A stretch of DNA of 41,835 nucleotides from Synergistaceae bacterium (GCA_031268885.1 JAIRWR010000031.1:1-41835), one strand, 5' to 3'; counted from the first letter of the stretch, positions 1 through 7,950 are shown. Notes: generated by a model not told the origin, from the letters alone. Numbers and translations are program-made.

Positions 1-252
1 GAGGCGATTATCACGATATCCACGACGTATTACTGGAACCGGACTCACCTCATATTCGCCTCCTCTCAACTCCAGTCCAGGTTGGAGCACTTCACGGAGG
101 AGATGGCACGGCATCAGGAGGAGATAGCCAGCCTGAGCGAGAGCGTGACGTCGATCAGGCTGGAGCGCGCGAAGGAGCGCGGGTATCTTCTTGGAGCGCT
201 GGCCGTGGGATCCATTATCGGCTGGCTGGCCGAGAAGTTTATTGGGCTGTGA
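1..252 (+). CDS. C-terminal part of a coiled-coil membrane protein
   Basis: Frame 1 is open from the left edge to a TGA at 250-252, giving 83 residues of a protein that begins outside the window. The visible part has a charged heptad-like stretch (about residues 28-60, rich in E, R, Q and L) that should form a coiled coil. It is followed by one hydrophobic segment (GALAVGSIIGWLAEKF, about residues 66-81) at the extreme C-terminus, which looks like a tail anchor or last membrane helix. No catalytic motif is visible and the family is not recognised. It converges with the tRNA-Ala gene, and the hairpin at 288-317 lies between them. Confidence 0.6.
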   Translation, partial: EAIITISTTYYWNRTHLIFASSQLQSRLEHFTEEMARHQEEIASLSESVTSIRLERAKERGYLLGALAVGSIIGWLAEKFIGL

Positions 253-280
253 GAGATGCGAGTCTGGATTGAGTCTGAGG

Positions 281-317
281 TAAAAATAAGGGTTCAGGAG
301 ATTTCCCCTGAACCCTT
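281..317 (-). terminator. Intrinsic terminator after tRNA-Ala
   Basis: A perfect 11-bp inverted repeat (AAGGGTTCAGG at 288-298 and CCTGAACCCTT at 307-317) has an 8-nt loop. On the minus strand it is followed by CTTATTTTTA, which acts as the U-rich tract. It lies 9 nt past the CCA end of tRNA-Ala. Confidence 0.8.
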
Positions 318-326
318 GCTATCACT

Positions 327-402
327 TGGTGGAGCTGATGGGATTCGAACCCACGGCCTCCTCCGTGCGAGGGAGGCGCGCTCCCAACTGCGCTACAGCC
401 CC
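327..402 (-). tRNA. tRNA-Ala(CGC)
   Basis: The reverse complement folds as a full 76-nt cloverleaf. It has a GGGGCTG/CAGCTCC acceptor stem, discriminator A and an encoded CCA, and a GTTCGAATC T-loop. The anticodon arm is CCTCC-CTCGCAC-GGAGG, so the anticodon is CGC and reads GCG (Ala). Confidence 0.95.
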
Positions 403-418
403 AAACTACACGTTGATC

Positions 419-446
419 ATTCTATCATGCGTTATAGGCTTGTCAA
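419..446 (-). promoter_or_regulatory. Sigma-70 promoter of tRNA-Ala
   Basis: On the minus strand TTGACA (441-446) is followed after 16 nt by TAGAAT (419-424), about 17 nt ahead of the tRNA 5' end. The matches to both hexamers and the position fit a strong stable-RNA promoter. Confidence 0.75.
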
Positions 447-574
447 GCATGATTATCTCCCCTAAATCCACAGACTAGATGCTTGATAGTGGCGTCAAAT
501 CCGGTAATAGTGGCGTTTTACGTAAAATTATACTTCTGCCAGCGGATTGAAAAAATAGATTCCTGAAATCCGCA

Positions 575-1084
575 TTACTTGTTCAAAATTGAACTAGCGT
601 AATCAGCGTCTTTTTTGAAAACATCAGACGAGTGAGGAGGTTTCGCCTCTCCTCGCAGTTTTTTCACCTCTCCCGCGATCATTCCGGCGGCTATCTTAAC
701 ATAATCGGAGTAGGGCAAGTCTGCAGCGCCGGCTATCGATATTTCGCACTTGTTCACCGGAATCAGGATTTTTTTGGCACGGCACCCGCCTATTTTGCAT
801 GCCATGTTTGGCGTGATCTCTCCAAACATAGAATTCGCGACGACAATGCCAATAGGGCCGGAAATGATGTCCGCGTCCGCACACGCTACGACGACGGGAT
901 TCTCGCCGGTTGCGCCATAATCCGCGCCAGCTCCTAGCATAGCGACAGTTGCCACGGAATTGGTCCCGATGGCTAAAATTTCACTGTCTGGCGCGCAACA
1001 CCCCAATCTCCTCACCGCGGAGATGAGACTCTTCCCCAGTGCCCCACCCTGTCCGTCCACTACGACAATTTTCAACGGAAACAC
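575..1084 (-). CDS. DUF3842 family protein
   Basis: About 169 aa. The N-terminus KIVVVDGQGGALGKSLI, followed by GTNSVATVAMLGAGADYGATGEN, is the typical pattern of the DUF3842 family. Those proteins are small, of unknown function, occur in Clostridia and Synergistota, and have a glycine-rich nucleotide-binding-like start. A CKIGGC pair and the later N-K-C could bind metal, but this is inference. The open frame begins at a TTG at 1096 that touches its own GGGAGG. The GTG at 1084 lies 12 nt from the same GGGAGG and keeps the conserved start, so I prefer it. It is the last gene of a leftward run starting near 5151, about 85 bp after the zinc-ribbon gene. Confidence 0.8.
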   Translation of the reverse strand: MFPLKIVVVDGQGGALGKSLISAVRRLGCCAPDSEILAIGTNSVATVAMLGAGADYGATGENPVVVACADADIISGPIGIVVANSMFGEITPNMACKIGGCRAKKILIPVNKCEISIAGAADLPYSDYVKIAAGMIAGEVKKLRGEAKPPHSSDVFKKDADYASSILNK

Positions 1085-1169
1085 GGGAACGTACAACCTC
1101 CCAAATCGCTGCTAGGGTCGATGAGAGGCGCCCAGTGACAGAAGAGACTCCAGCGGCTTAGAGCGCTCA

Positions 1170-2105
1170 TCAGCCGGCCCACTTTGTCGCGGCTTCATCG
1201 CCAAACCTCTGAACATCCGAGATCAGAGCGCCGACCTCCGACATCATAACATCCGTCTGCTCGGCGGGAAGCCCGGCATCGTATCTGCCGAGACCCTTCG
1301 AATGCCTGACAAGAGATATCGGCGATACATTCTGCCGTTCGGAATAGATCCGCAGGGCCATCGTCTTGTGGTGGGAGATGAGTATCAGAACCAATCCTAC
1401 AATTAAAATTCCAAACGGAGCAGCCGTCGAAATTCTGAAAACCCCTAACGGCACAGCAGTCAACAGATTGAGGAAGAGAAGACCCACCGCGCCGAACGAG
1501 ACTATTATTCCAGACAGGAGTTCGGAGAAGCTCCAACCCCGGCCGTAGCAACACTCGAAACCGCGGTAGGACTCTATTGGAATCTCTCGAACACTGTGTA
1601 CGTTCTCCCCCAACGACCTATAAATAATTCTTCTGTTTGTCACGGTCAGATATCCCTTGAAGTTGTCCTTCTGGGAGCTATACCAGGGCGCGATGCGCTC
1701 CAGACACAAGTACGTCCTGAGCGCGATCTCTCCCTCGGCTAGGATCATATCACCAGCAACAGAGGCAATGGTCGCGCTGGACCTGTACTTCTTCTGGAAC
1801 ACTGGAGGAGTCTCTTCGCGATCAAGGTCCGCGCTCTCCGGTATTTGACCGGACTCCCACTGATTCGATTGCGGAACCGGATCAGGATCTGGGGCAAATC
1901 GTCTCGCGGGCTGAGGCTGACTGTGAGAATGCTGCTCCGAGCGCTTGGGAATGGGCTGTACCGCGGGCTGAAGGTTTTTAGAGATAAGACTCGTCAGGCT
2001 TCCATCCTGTAACACAGTCTTCCGCGCCGCGTTTACCTCCGCGCCGCAATTTTTGCAGTACCTCGCGTTATCGTGAACCTTCAAACCGCAGCTGCCGCAC
2101 AGCAT
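1170..2105 (-). CDS. Zinc-ribbon, PH-like membrane protein
   Basis: 311 aa starting at ATG after GGAGG. Residues 1-22 form a four-cysteine zinc ribbon (CGSCG ... CKNCG) of the zinc_ribbon_2 type. A Pro/Gln/Ser-rich linker follows (about 30-105). Then comes a beta-rich region with GYLTVTNRRIIYRS, the signature of bacterial PH-like domains, in which a protein surface replaces the lipid site. Two or more hydrophobic segments follow (FSELLSGIIVSFGAVGLLFL and FGILIVGLVLILIS). The likely role is a membrane-associated scaffold, but the function is unknown. It lies 49 bp downstream of the Synerg-CTERM gene. Confidence 0.7.
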   Translation of the reverse strand: MLCGSCGLKVHDNARYCKNCGAEVNAARKTVLQDGSLTSLISKNLQPAVQPIPKRSEQHSHSQPQPARRFAPDPDPVPQSNQWESGQIPESADLDREETPPVFQKKYRSSATIASVAGDMILAEGEIALRTYLCLERIAPWYSSQKDNFKGYLTVTNRRIIYRSLGENVHSVREIPIESYRGFECCYGRGWSFSELLSGIIVSFGAVGLLFLNLLTAVPLGVFRISTAAPFGILIVGLVLILISHHKTMALRIYSERQNVSPISLVRHSKGLGRYDAGLPAEQTDVMMSEVGALISDVQRFGDEAATKWAG

Positions 2106-2154
2106 TTACATCCCTCCTCAGCAGACGTCACGCCCACCATCCAGACTGTTTACT

Positions 2155-2784
2155 TCACTTAGGCTTACGGAACCTCACCGACATCTTGCGAATAAAAAAG
2201 CACGCAACGAGCGATAATGGGCCGGCGCCGCTGTCGCATCCGCTTTCGGTCTCGGGAACGCTCGGTCTCTCGGTTCCGCTCCGCCACATCGCGTTATCCG
2301 CGTTAACCTCGCACTCGCCCACCGTATCTATGTCGATATAGCCGCGAAGACTTATAGTGCCAGAGTTCACGCCCGTAAAGGACACGGTGTAGGTCAGCTT
2401 GTCTATGGTGATGGGCGGCAGATTGAACGGGTCGCTCATCGATGGGTTGAAGTTTCTGACCTCGATGGGTATTGGATAGTTGTGATCGTCCGACTGTTCC
2501 CACGCGTCTATGTGGAACCCGGTGGCCTCAAGTATCCCTTGCATGTTATATCCTGTAATCCTCTCAACCCCGTTCTCCATCGTAGATCTCAAGGTAAGAG
2601 TCCCGTTGTTGGTCAGGGATATCCGAACAAACCCCTTCTCCGCGAATCCTCCTCCGCTTGTCAGCCACCTTGCGCCTCCTCCTATGCGATACTCCGCCGC
2701 CAGCGATGAGCCCGAGAAAAAGAAAAGCGCCAGTAAAACCGCTATCGCCGCTGGAATAGCCTTGAACCGTTTGAAGTCCCGCAT
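2155..2784 (-). CDS. Secreted protein with Synerg-CTERM-like sorting tail
   Basis: 209 aa from the ATG at 2784, placed 5 nt after GGAGATG; the frame is open further upstream but lacks a better ribosome site. Residues 1-29 are a signal peptide (basic start, hydrophobic FKAIPAAIAVLLALFFFSG, cleavage near SLAAEYR). The middle is a beta-rich region of unknown function. The tail has an SGCDSGAGPLS motif, a short hydrophobic run (LVACFFI) and a basic end (RKMSVRFRKPK). This matches the plan of the Synerg-CTERM sorting signal, in which a Cys/Gly-rich motif precedes a membrane segment and an Arg/Lys end. The mature protein is predicted to sit in or on the envelope. Confidence 0.65.
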   Translation of the reverse strand: MRDFKRFKAIPAAIAVLLALFFFSGSSLAAEYRIGGGARWLTSGGGFAEKGFVRISLTNNGTLTLRSTMENGVERITGYNMQGILEATGFHIDAWEQSDDHNYPIPIEVRNFNPSMSDPFNLPPITIDKLTYTVSFTGVNSGTISLRGYIDIDTVGECEVNADNAMWRSGTERPSVPETESGCDSGAGPLSLVACFFIRKMSVRFRKPK

Positions 2785-2910
2785 CGTTACATCTCCTCCA
2801 ATTCTCCATGTTGTCACAATACCGCCTCAATCCGGACCTCCGCCCGCGTTCTCCCCCTCCGCGCGCCAAAGGCATCAGAAACCCGGTCAGCCGGCTTCGG
2901 TTTTACCGTT

Positions 2911-3546
2911 CTAACTCTTTGCCTTGGGTTTCCTAAAGACTTCGACCTTTGCCGGCGGGAGGTTGTAGAGGACGAAGTGGGACCTCACCTTTTTGAAAGT
3001 GGGAGGTACGTGGAGCATCTTCCCCACCAGGGCATAGGTAAACTGAACGAAAAGCCCGCCGGGTGAGAGCGCGGCGTCTATTTCAGCCATTATCGCCGAT
3101 CCGACGTCAAATGGGAGGCTGCGGAAGGGCAGGCTCGAAATGATCGCCGTTATCTTCTCGTTCCTGTTGATATGATTTCTCATCTCCTCAGCGCCGCAGC
3201 ATATCACATTGATGGATGGAAAACGTTTCGACAGGCATTCAGCAAGCACCGGGGATTTCTCCACGACGACCATCCTCTCGGGAGGAACTCCCCTCCTCAG
3301 AAGCCCCTCGGTGACGGGACCGGTTCCAGCGCCGAGCTCCACAAAGATGCCTGACTTCAGCAGACCGGGAGAGAGAGCTCCGGCCATTTCGTCAGCAAGG
3401 GCCGGAGAACTCGGAAAGAGGGTGCCCATCACACGCGGCTGCCTTATCAGTTCTTTTAAAATGAGGTATTGGCGTTGCACTCGCATTCTGTTTCTTCCTA
3501 CGAATCCGTTGAATCTACTCTCTGTTTTATCGGGACTCCAGTTCAC
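2911..3546 (-). CDS. SAM-dependent methyltransferase, phospholipid N-methyltransferase-like
   Basis: 211 aa. The SAM motif I is clear (FVELGAGTGPVTEGLL), with an acidic strand 2 (VVVEKSP). Motif IV-like ISSLPFRSLP corresponds to the NLPY-type loop of the KsgA/PmtA group. The N-terminal pattern VMGTLFPSSPALADEMA is typical of bacterial phospholipid N-methyltransferase-like proteins. The true substrate is uncertain: phosphatidylethanolamine or another small lipid. The GTG at 3546 lies 9 nt from GAGGGAG; an ATG at 3486 after AGGAAG is an alternative. It follows fprA by 32 bp, so it is probably co-transcribed. Confidence 0.7.
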   Translation of the reverse strand: MNWSPDKTESRFNGFVGRNRMRVQRQYLILKELIRQPRVMGTLFPSSPALADEMAGALSPGLLKSGIFVELGAGTGPVTEGLLRRGVPPERMVVVEKSPVLAECLSKRFPSINVICCGAEEMRNHINRNEKITAIISSLPFRSLPFDVGSAIMAEIDAALSPGGLFVQFTYALVGKMLHVPPTFKKVRSHFVLYNLPPAKVEVFRKPKAKS

Positions 3547-3578
3547 AAATCACAACTCCCTCGGTTGACCAAATTTAA

Positions 3579-4799
3579 TCAGATATCCCTTACCGCCGCC
3601 GCCATATTTTTTCCCAGTTGTCCGCACATTTCGAGATCATCACAAGACGGACGTGATTTTATATCTATCGTCGGATCGACCAGCTTCCATCCACCCTTGC
3701 TTCTCTCCACAAAAGCCTGCATCTCCTTCAGGGCGGCGGATGCCCAGCTATAAGTTCCGCAGAGGCCGATGCGGCGGCCCGTCATATTCTTATTCTCCAA
3801 GAGACGGAGTAGGGCGGCTATGGGCGGGAATGCTTCCATGTTGTATGTGCAACACGAAAGAACGAGGCCCCTGTACTTCCAAACATCCGTAGTTATGAAG
3901 GACATGTTGGAGCGCGAGGCGTCGTATACACGAACCGGCTTTACGCCAGCTTGAGCAATGCTCCGGGCAATCGCGTCGGAAGCTGTCTTCGTGTTGCCGT
4001 ACATGGAGCCGTATACCACAACGACTCCCTCCTCAGTCTCCTGTCGGCTCCACTTCTCGTAAATGTCAATGACGTGTCCTGGACAGCTCCGCCAGATGGG
4101 CCCATGCGCCGGGCATATCATTGAAACATTGAGTTTACGCACCTTTTCGAGAGCTTTCAGAGCCTGTCTGGAAAACCGGCCTACTATATTTACATAGTAT
4201 CTCATCATCTCTTCCGTGACCAGGTTCAAGTCAGCTTCGTCGTCGAATATCCCTCCCTCGACAGCGCCAAATCCGCCGAATATGTCGTTCGAGAACAGGA
4301 TTCCATTCGTTTCGTCATAAGACACCATGCTCTCCGGCCAGTGAACCATCGGAACCGTGACGAACACGAGACGCCGCCCTCCGAGATCGAGAGTGCCGCC
4401 CTCCTTGACCTCAACAAATCCTCCCTCGACTCCGTAGAAGTTTTTCAGCATCTCCGCTGTCTTCGCGTTGCCCACCAGCTTGACTTCGGGATACAGCCTC
4501 CGCAGCAGGGCAAGCGCCCCGGAGTGGTCGGGCTCTACATGGTTTATCACGGCATAGTCAAGGGGAAGGCCGTCCAGGAGACGGTTAAGCCTCGAAAAAA
4601 AACCGTCCATATAAGCGCCCTTCACAGTATCGATGAGGACAGTCTTCTCGGCCTTGATAAGGTAGGAGTTATACGCCATACCGTGGGGGAGGTCCCACAT
4701 GCCTTCGAATTTGTCCGTCTCCCTGTCGCAAACCCCTATCCAGAAGACCGAGTCAGCAACCTTAACCGCGTCGCGCGTATCACAGATCGCTCTTGCCAT
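3579..4799 (-). CDS. FprA-family A-type flavoprotein (flavo-diiron oxidoreductase)
   Basis: 406 aa, the usual length of two-domain flavo-diiron proteins. The N-terminal metallo-beta-lactamase domain (about 1-250) carries the H-x-E-x-D-H iron motif (NHVEPDHSGAL) and further ligands in VHWPESM, FSNDIFGGFG and CPAHGPIWR. The C-terminal flavodoxin domain begins at VVVYGSMYGNTKTAS, the FMN phosphate loop. Such enzymes reduce O2 to water, or NO to N2O, in the cytoplasm and protect anaerobes; electrons come from rubredoxin or F420H2. The ATG lies inside the end of the upstream YvyF-like gene (20-nt overlap), so the two are probably translationally coupled. Confidence 0.92.
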   Translation of the reverse strand: MARAICDTRDAVKVADSVFWIGVCDRETDKFEGMWDLPHGMAYNSYLIKAEKTVLIDTVKGAYMDGFFSRLNRLLDGLPLDYAVINHVEPDHSGALALLRRLYPEVKLVGNAKTAEMLKNFYGVEGGFVEVKEGGTLDLGGRRLVFVTVPMVHWPESMVSYDETNGILFSNDIFGGFGAVEGGIFDDEADLNLVTEEMMRYYVNIVGRFSRQALKALEKVRKLNVSMICPAHGPIWRSCPGHVIDIYEKWSRQETEEGVVVVYGSMYGNTKTASDAIARSIAQAGVKPVRVYDASRSNMSFITTDVWKYRGLVLSCCTYNMEAFPPIAALLRLLENKNMTGRRIGLCGTYSWASAALKEMQAFVERSKGGWKLVDPTIDIKSRPSCDDLEMCGQLGKNMAAAVRDI

Positions 4800-5151
4800 G
4801 TCTGTCGTTTCCGTATGTCGTGGTGGGCTGGTTCTTTACGTCTGAGAGCGAGATGCTCTTTTGAAGATCCGCCAGAAGTTTCTTGCGCCGTCTTTCCAGC
4901 TCAATCTCCTCCGTTCCAGGCGAGTCGCCTTCCTCAAACTTGCCCTCAAGTATGAGGATATCGACAAGTCTCCTGTCCTCTCCCAGCGCCTCCGCGAGTT
5001 CGGCTGCGTTAGGGCCTTTTTTGGGATTGTCCCTCAGATACGCGCAAGCCTTCTCGTAGACGATATCGAGCAGTTTTCGGCATGACGAGCATACATCGCC
5101 CGATGACGAACCGAAAACCTTTCCGCATACATTACATGTAGTCATCTCCAC
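4780..5151 (-). CDS. YvyF-like (TIGR03826) zinc-ribbon protein
   Basis: 123 aa. The N-terminus has two CxxC pairs (CNVCGK and CSSCRK), followed by the helical pattern VYEKACAYLRDNPKKGPNAAEL and LILEGKFEEGD. That layout is typical of the flagellar-operon-linked YvyF/TIGR03826 family: zinc ribbon then an HTH-like segment. A Glu/Arg-rich C-terminal helix follows. The frame extends up to 5202, but a -10 box TATAAT lies at 5202-5207, so the upstream starts would not be transcribed. The GTG at 5151 sits 8 nt after GGAGG; an ATG at 5145 is also possible. No flagellar gene is in the window. Its role next to an O2-reducing FprA is unknown. Confidence 0.7.
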   Translation of the reverse strand: MEMTTCNVCGKVFGSSSGDVCSSCRKLLDIVYEKACAYLRDNPKKGPNAAELAEALGEDRRLVDILILEGKFEEGDSPGTEEIELERRRKKLLADLQKSISLSDVKNQPTTTYGNDRHGKSDL

Positions 5152-5201
5152 ATTCAACACCTCCACAATATTCACCAGTGTCCCGAGTGACCATTTGCGC
5201 A

Positions 5202-5207
5202 ATTATA
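5202..5207 (-). promoter_or_regulatory. -10 box for the YvyF-fprA run
   Basis: The minus strand reads TATAAT here, about 51 nt upstream of the chosen GTG at 5151. The -35 region is only loosely conserved (TTTTGG-like). The box would start leftward transcription through the YvyF-like gene and fprA. Confidence 0.5.
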
Positions 5208-5316
5208 CTACTTTAGCGCCAACTCCAAAAATTTTTTCCGTAAGTTCATCAAGTCTCGATCTGATCGACAAAAAAACAACTAGGTAATATTATCAATGGT
5301 TAATACCGCGCGAGTT

Positions 5317-5327
5317 TGCTATATAAT
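5317..5327 (+). promoter_or_regulatory. Extended -10 promoter of the mmd operon
   Basis: TGCTATATAAT combines an extended -10 (TGC before TATATA) with an overlapping perfect TATAAT at 5322-5327. The -35 match is weak. Transcription from about 5333 leaves a 170-nt leader, which rules out the upstream in-frame ATG at 5296 as the start of mmdA. Confidence 0.5.
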
Positions 5328-5332
5328 GGTGT

Positions 5333-5502
5333 GGCTCGTTATCAGCTCGGGTGGATGTTTTAAAGAACTATGGCCTCGATTCGCCCGGGGACAGCGGAGG
5401 GATTCCGCTGAAGTGGAGTCAGCGTCGGGGAATGACCCGGAGCGCGGCTTGCAGACTAGTTCGCGCCGGGTTATAAGGCACACTAAGGGAGGTTTGTCAG
5501 GT
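5333..5502 (+). other. Structured 5' leader of the mmd operon
   Basis: The stretch between promoter and mmdA can form at least two strong hairpins. One pairs CAGCGGA (5392-5398) with TCCGCTG (5404-5410). The other pairs CCGGAGCGCG (5437-5446) with CGCGCCGG (5462-5469), with one bulged base. The second ends 15 nt before the AAGGGAGG ribosome site at 5485-5492, so it could influence translation. I do not recognise a known riboswitch class. No peptide with a good ribosome site is visible in it. Confidence 0.35.
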
Positions 5503-7062
5503 ATGGCGGATCGTACAATCGATCAACTCTGCGAGAGTCTTCTCGAACGGCGAGAAGAGGCCTCGCAGGGCGGTGGTGAACGCGCAATCGCCAAACAGCA
5601 CGAAAAGGGCAAGCTGACTGCCAGGGAGAGGATAGACAAAATCCTCGACCCGGGCAGTTTTGTCGAGCTTGATGAGCTAGTGGAACATCGCTGTTCTAAC
5701 TTTGGCATGGAGAAGAGCGTTTTTCCAGGCGATGGCGTGGTAACAGGTTACGGAACGGTCGAAGGACGCATTGTCTATGTGTTCAGCCAGGACTTCACCG
5801 TTATCGGCGGGTCGCTCGGCGAGGCGCACGCCAGGAAGATCTGCAAGGTCTTAGATCTCGCGGTCCAAAACGGCGCGCCGTGCGTGGGCATCAACGACTC
5901 CGGCGGAGCCAGGATTCAGGAGGCGGTGGACGCCCTCTCCGGGTATGGCAACATTTTCTTTCGCAACGTAAAGGCTTCGGGAGTGGTGCCGCAGCTTTCG
6001 GTGATCGCCGGCCCGTGCGCGGGCGGCGCGGTCTACAGCCCGGCGCTCACGGACTTCGTCTACATGGTGGACAAGGTTGGCATAATGCACATTACGGGGC
6101 CACAGGTCATAAAGGCAGTCACCGGAGAGGACGTAACATCAGAGCAGATCGGCGGAGCCAAGGCGCACAACAAGACGTCCGGAGTCGCGCACTTCTTTGC
6201 CGCAAGCGAGGATGACTGCTATGAGCAGGTTCGTAAGACTCTGTCGTTTCTGCCGAGCAACAATCTGGAGGAACCCCCCTTCAAGGAGACAGGGGACGAC
6301 CCGAACCGCGCCGACATATCCCTCCGGGAGATAGTGCCGACAAACCCGAACAAAGGCTACGACGTGCGGGATGTCATCCGGCGCGTCGTTGACAACGCCG
6401 ACTTCTTCGAGGTACAGTCGATGTACGCGACAAACATAGTCACCGGCTTCGCGAGGGTAGGCGGGCATGTCATAGGAATAATCGCCAACCAGGCAAGGGT
6501 CATGGCCGGATGCCTTGACATCGACGCGTCCTGCAAGGCCGCCCGGCACATCCGCATCTGTGACTCGTTCAACGTCCCGATAGTGACGTTCGAGGATGTC
6601 CCAGGATATCTCCCAGGCCTCAATCAAGAGATGGGCGGCATCATAAAACACGGAGCGAAGCTCCTTTACGCCTACAGCGAGGCCACGGCCCCTAAGATAA
6701 CGGTAGTGCTTCGCAAAGCTTACGGCGGCTCGTATCTGGGTATGTGCAGCAAGGACCTGGGGGCCGACGTCGTGTTGGCGTGGCCGCAGGCGGAGATAGC
6801 GGTCATGGGCGCGGAAGGCGCGGCGAATATAATATTCCGCAAGGAGATAGAAGCGGCCGCGGACAAGGTCGCGACTCGTGCGGAAAAGATAGAGGAGTAC
6901 CGTGAGGCGTTTGCCAACCCCTACGTGGCGGCGGCCCGCGGATTTGTGGACAGGGTCATCCTCCCGGAGGAGACGAGATTCGCGCTTTATCAGGCGATTG
7001 TAATGACAGAGGACAAGCGTGAACTGCGCCCGAAACGCAAGCACGGAGTAAACCCAGGTTAA
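5503..7062 (+). CDS. mmdA: Methylmalonyl-CoA decarboxylase alpha subunit (carboxyltransferase)
   Basis: 519 aa from the ATG at 5503, 10 nt after AAGGGAGG. This subunit moves the carboxyl group of an acyl-CoA, most likely (S)-methylmalonyl-CoA, to biotin on the carrier protein. Both crotonase-like halves of the carboxyltransferase fold are present. The N half has NDSGGARIQEAVDAL (about 131-145) and GPCAGGAVYSPALTDF, which form the acyl-CoA oxyanion hole. The C half has RKAYGGSYLGMCSK (about 404-417) for carboxybiotin. The length fits methylmalonyl-CoA decarboxylase alpha or propionyl-CoA carboxylase beta, and is shorter than glutaconyl-CoA decarboxylase alpha (near 590). No biotin carboxylase gene is adjacent, and the downstream Na+ pump subunits point to decarboxylation. 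Confidence 0.92.
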   Translation: MADRTIDQLCESLLERREEASQGGGERAIAKQHEKGKLTARERIDKILDPGSFVELDELVEHRCSNFGMEKSVFPGDGVVTGYGTVEGRIVYVFSQDFTVIGGSLGEAHARKICKVLDLAVQNGAPCVGINDSGGARIQEAVDALSGYGNIFFRNVKASGVVPQLSVIAGPCAGGAVYSPALTDFVYMVDKVGIMHITGPQVIKAVTGEDVTSEQIGGAKAHNKTSGVAHFFAASEDDCYEQVRKTLSFLPSNNLEEPPFKETGDDPNRADISLREIVPTNPNKGYDVRDVIRRVVDNADFFEVQSMYATNIVTGFARVGGHVIGIIANQARVMAGCLDIDASCKAARHIRICDSFNVPIVTFEDVPGYLPGLNQEMGGIIKHGAKLLYAYSEATAPKITVVLRKAYGGSYLGMCSKDLGADVVLAWPQAEIAVMGAEGAANIIFRKEIEAAADKVATRAEKIEEYREAFANPYVAAARGFVDRVILPEETRFALYQAIVMTEDKRELRPKRKHGVNPG

Positions 7063-7076
7063 GGAGAGGTAGAATC

Positions 7077-7442
7077 GTGGATTTTCAGTTTGTAGGCTAT
7101 AAGGGCGGACTTGCTATGTCAGTCATAGCGTTCAGTATAGTATTTCTTGTAATAGGAGGGCTCATGTTGGTGATGATGCTTTTGAAGTTCGTTTCAAGCG
7201 CCTCTGGCGAGACATCAAAACCCGAGGTGAAACTCCAGCCGGTCGCTGTCGGCGCTCCTGCGCAAAACCTGAGAGCGCCGGCTGACGACGGGGAGCTCGC
7301 GGCCGTAATCACGGCGGCGATATCGGCATCCATGGGGGCTGGCGTCAAGGTTCTCAGTTTCTCACAGACACGGAGCCGGATTGCTTCATCTGTGTGGAGG
7401 ATGAACGCCAGAATAGAGAACTTGGAGGGTTTCGCCGATTGA
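7077..7442 (+). CDS. mmdD: Na+-pumping decarboxylase delta/gamma (OadG-type) subunit
   Basis: 121 aa starting at GTG after AAGGAGAGG, 14 bp past mmdA. One N-terminal membrane helix (MSVIAFSIVFLVIGGLMLVM, about residues 14-33) is followed by a Lys/Pro/Ala linker. A C-terminal region then reads AAVITAAISASMG ... SSVWRMNARIENLE. This is the OadG/MmdD plan: a small membrane anchor that assembles the carboxyltransferase and biotin carrier on the beta subunit. OadG-like proteins diverge quickly, so position and architecture carry most of the weight. Confidence 0.85.
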   Translation: MDFQFVGYKGGLAMSVIAFSIVFLVIGGLMLVMMLLKFVSSASGETSKPEVKLQPVAVGAPAQNLRAPADDGELAAVITAAISASMGAGVKVLSFSQTRSRIASSVWRMNARIENLEGFAD

Positions 7443-7536
7443 TCTTCGCGTCGGGCGAAAGATGAGTTAGAATAACTTTAACTGATTCATCCAAGGTTAA
7501 ACAATACATAACGACTCGTGAGGAGGTTTTTTTGAA

Positions 7537-7950
7537 ATGGCTCGTAGTTACAAAGTGTCCGTTAACGGGAAATCATATGATGTAGTGGTGGAGGAACAGG
7601 GCGGAGCCGCGCCGGTGGCGGCGGCTCCGGTGGTTGTTTCGGCCCCTGCGGCGGTTCCAGTTCCAGCGGCCGCCCCAGCGCCCCAGCCGGCGGCCGCCGC
7701 TCCCGCGCCGAAACCGGCAGCCGCGGCTCCGGCTGGAGGAACCCCTGTAACATCTCCAATGCCCGGCAAAATATGGAAGCTCCCAGTCCGGGAGGGGGAC
7801 TCCGTGACAGAGGGACAGCTTGTCCTGATTCTCGAGGCGATGAAGATGGAGAACGAGATATTCGCGCCGGTTGGCGGCAGTGTAGTGCAAATAAACTGTA
7901 AGGAGGGAGACTCCGTAAACACGGGCGATGTTCTCATCGTCATAGGCTAA
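7537..7950 (+). CDS. mmdC: Biotin carboxyl carrier protein of the decarboxylase
   Basis: 137 aa with a strong GAGGAGG ribosome site. The N-terminal 20 residues (SYKVSVNGKSYDVVVEE) are followed by a long flexible Ala/Pro linker (about residues 25-68). The biotinyl/lipoyl domain then carries the EAMKMENE motif, with biotin on Lys103. The carrier shuttles carboxybiotin between the alpha subunit and the membrane beta subunit. The Ala/Pro linker is encoded by very GC-rich repetitive DNA. It lies between the delta and beta genes in the same direction. Confidence 0.95.
   Translation: MARSYKVSVNGKSYDVVVEEQGGAAPVAAAPVVVSAPAAVPVPAAAPAPQPAAAAPAPKPAAAAPAGGTPVTSPMPGKIWKLPVREGDSVTEGQLVLILEAMKMENEIFAPVGGSVVQINCKEGDSVNTGDVLIVIG

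Noticed and set aside
480-520. Direct repeat ATAGTGGCGT (486-495, 507-516)
   Set aside because: Only two short copies 21 bp apart, no associated gene or symmetry; too little to call a regulatory site.
5296-5502. N-terminal extension of mmdA by 69 codons
   Set aside because: The extension lies across the -10 box at 5322-5327 and has no ribosome site; the ATG at 5503 with AAGGGAGG gives the normal family length.
6139-7044. A 301-codon minus-strand open frame inside mmdA
   Set aside because: Antisense to a conserved carboxyltransferase; composition rich in Arg, Val and Tyr as expected from reverse reading; no family similarity.
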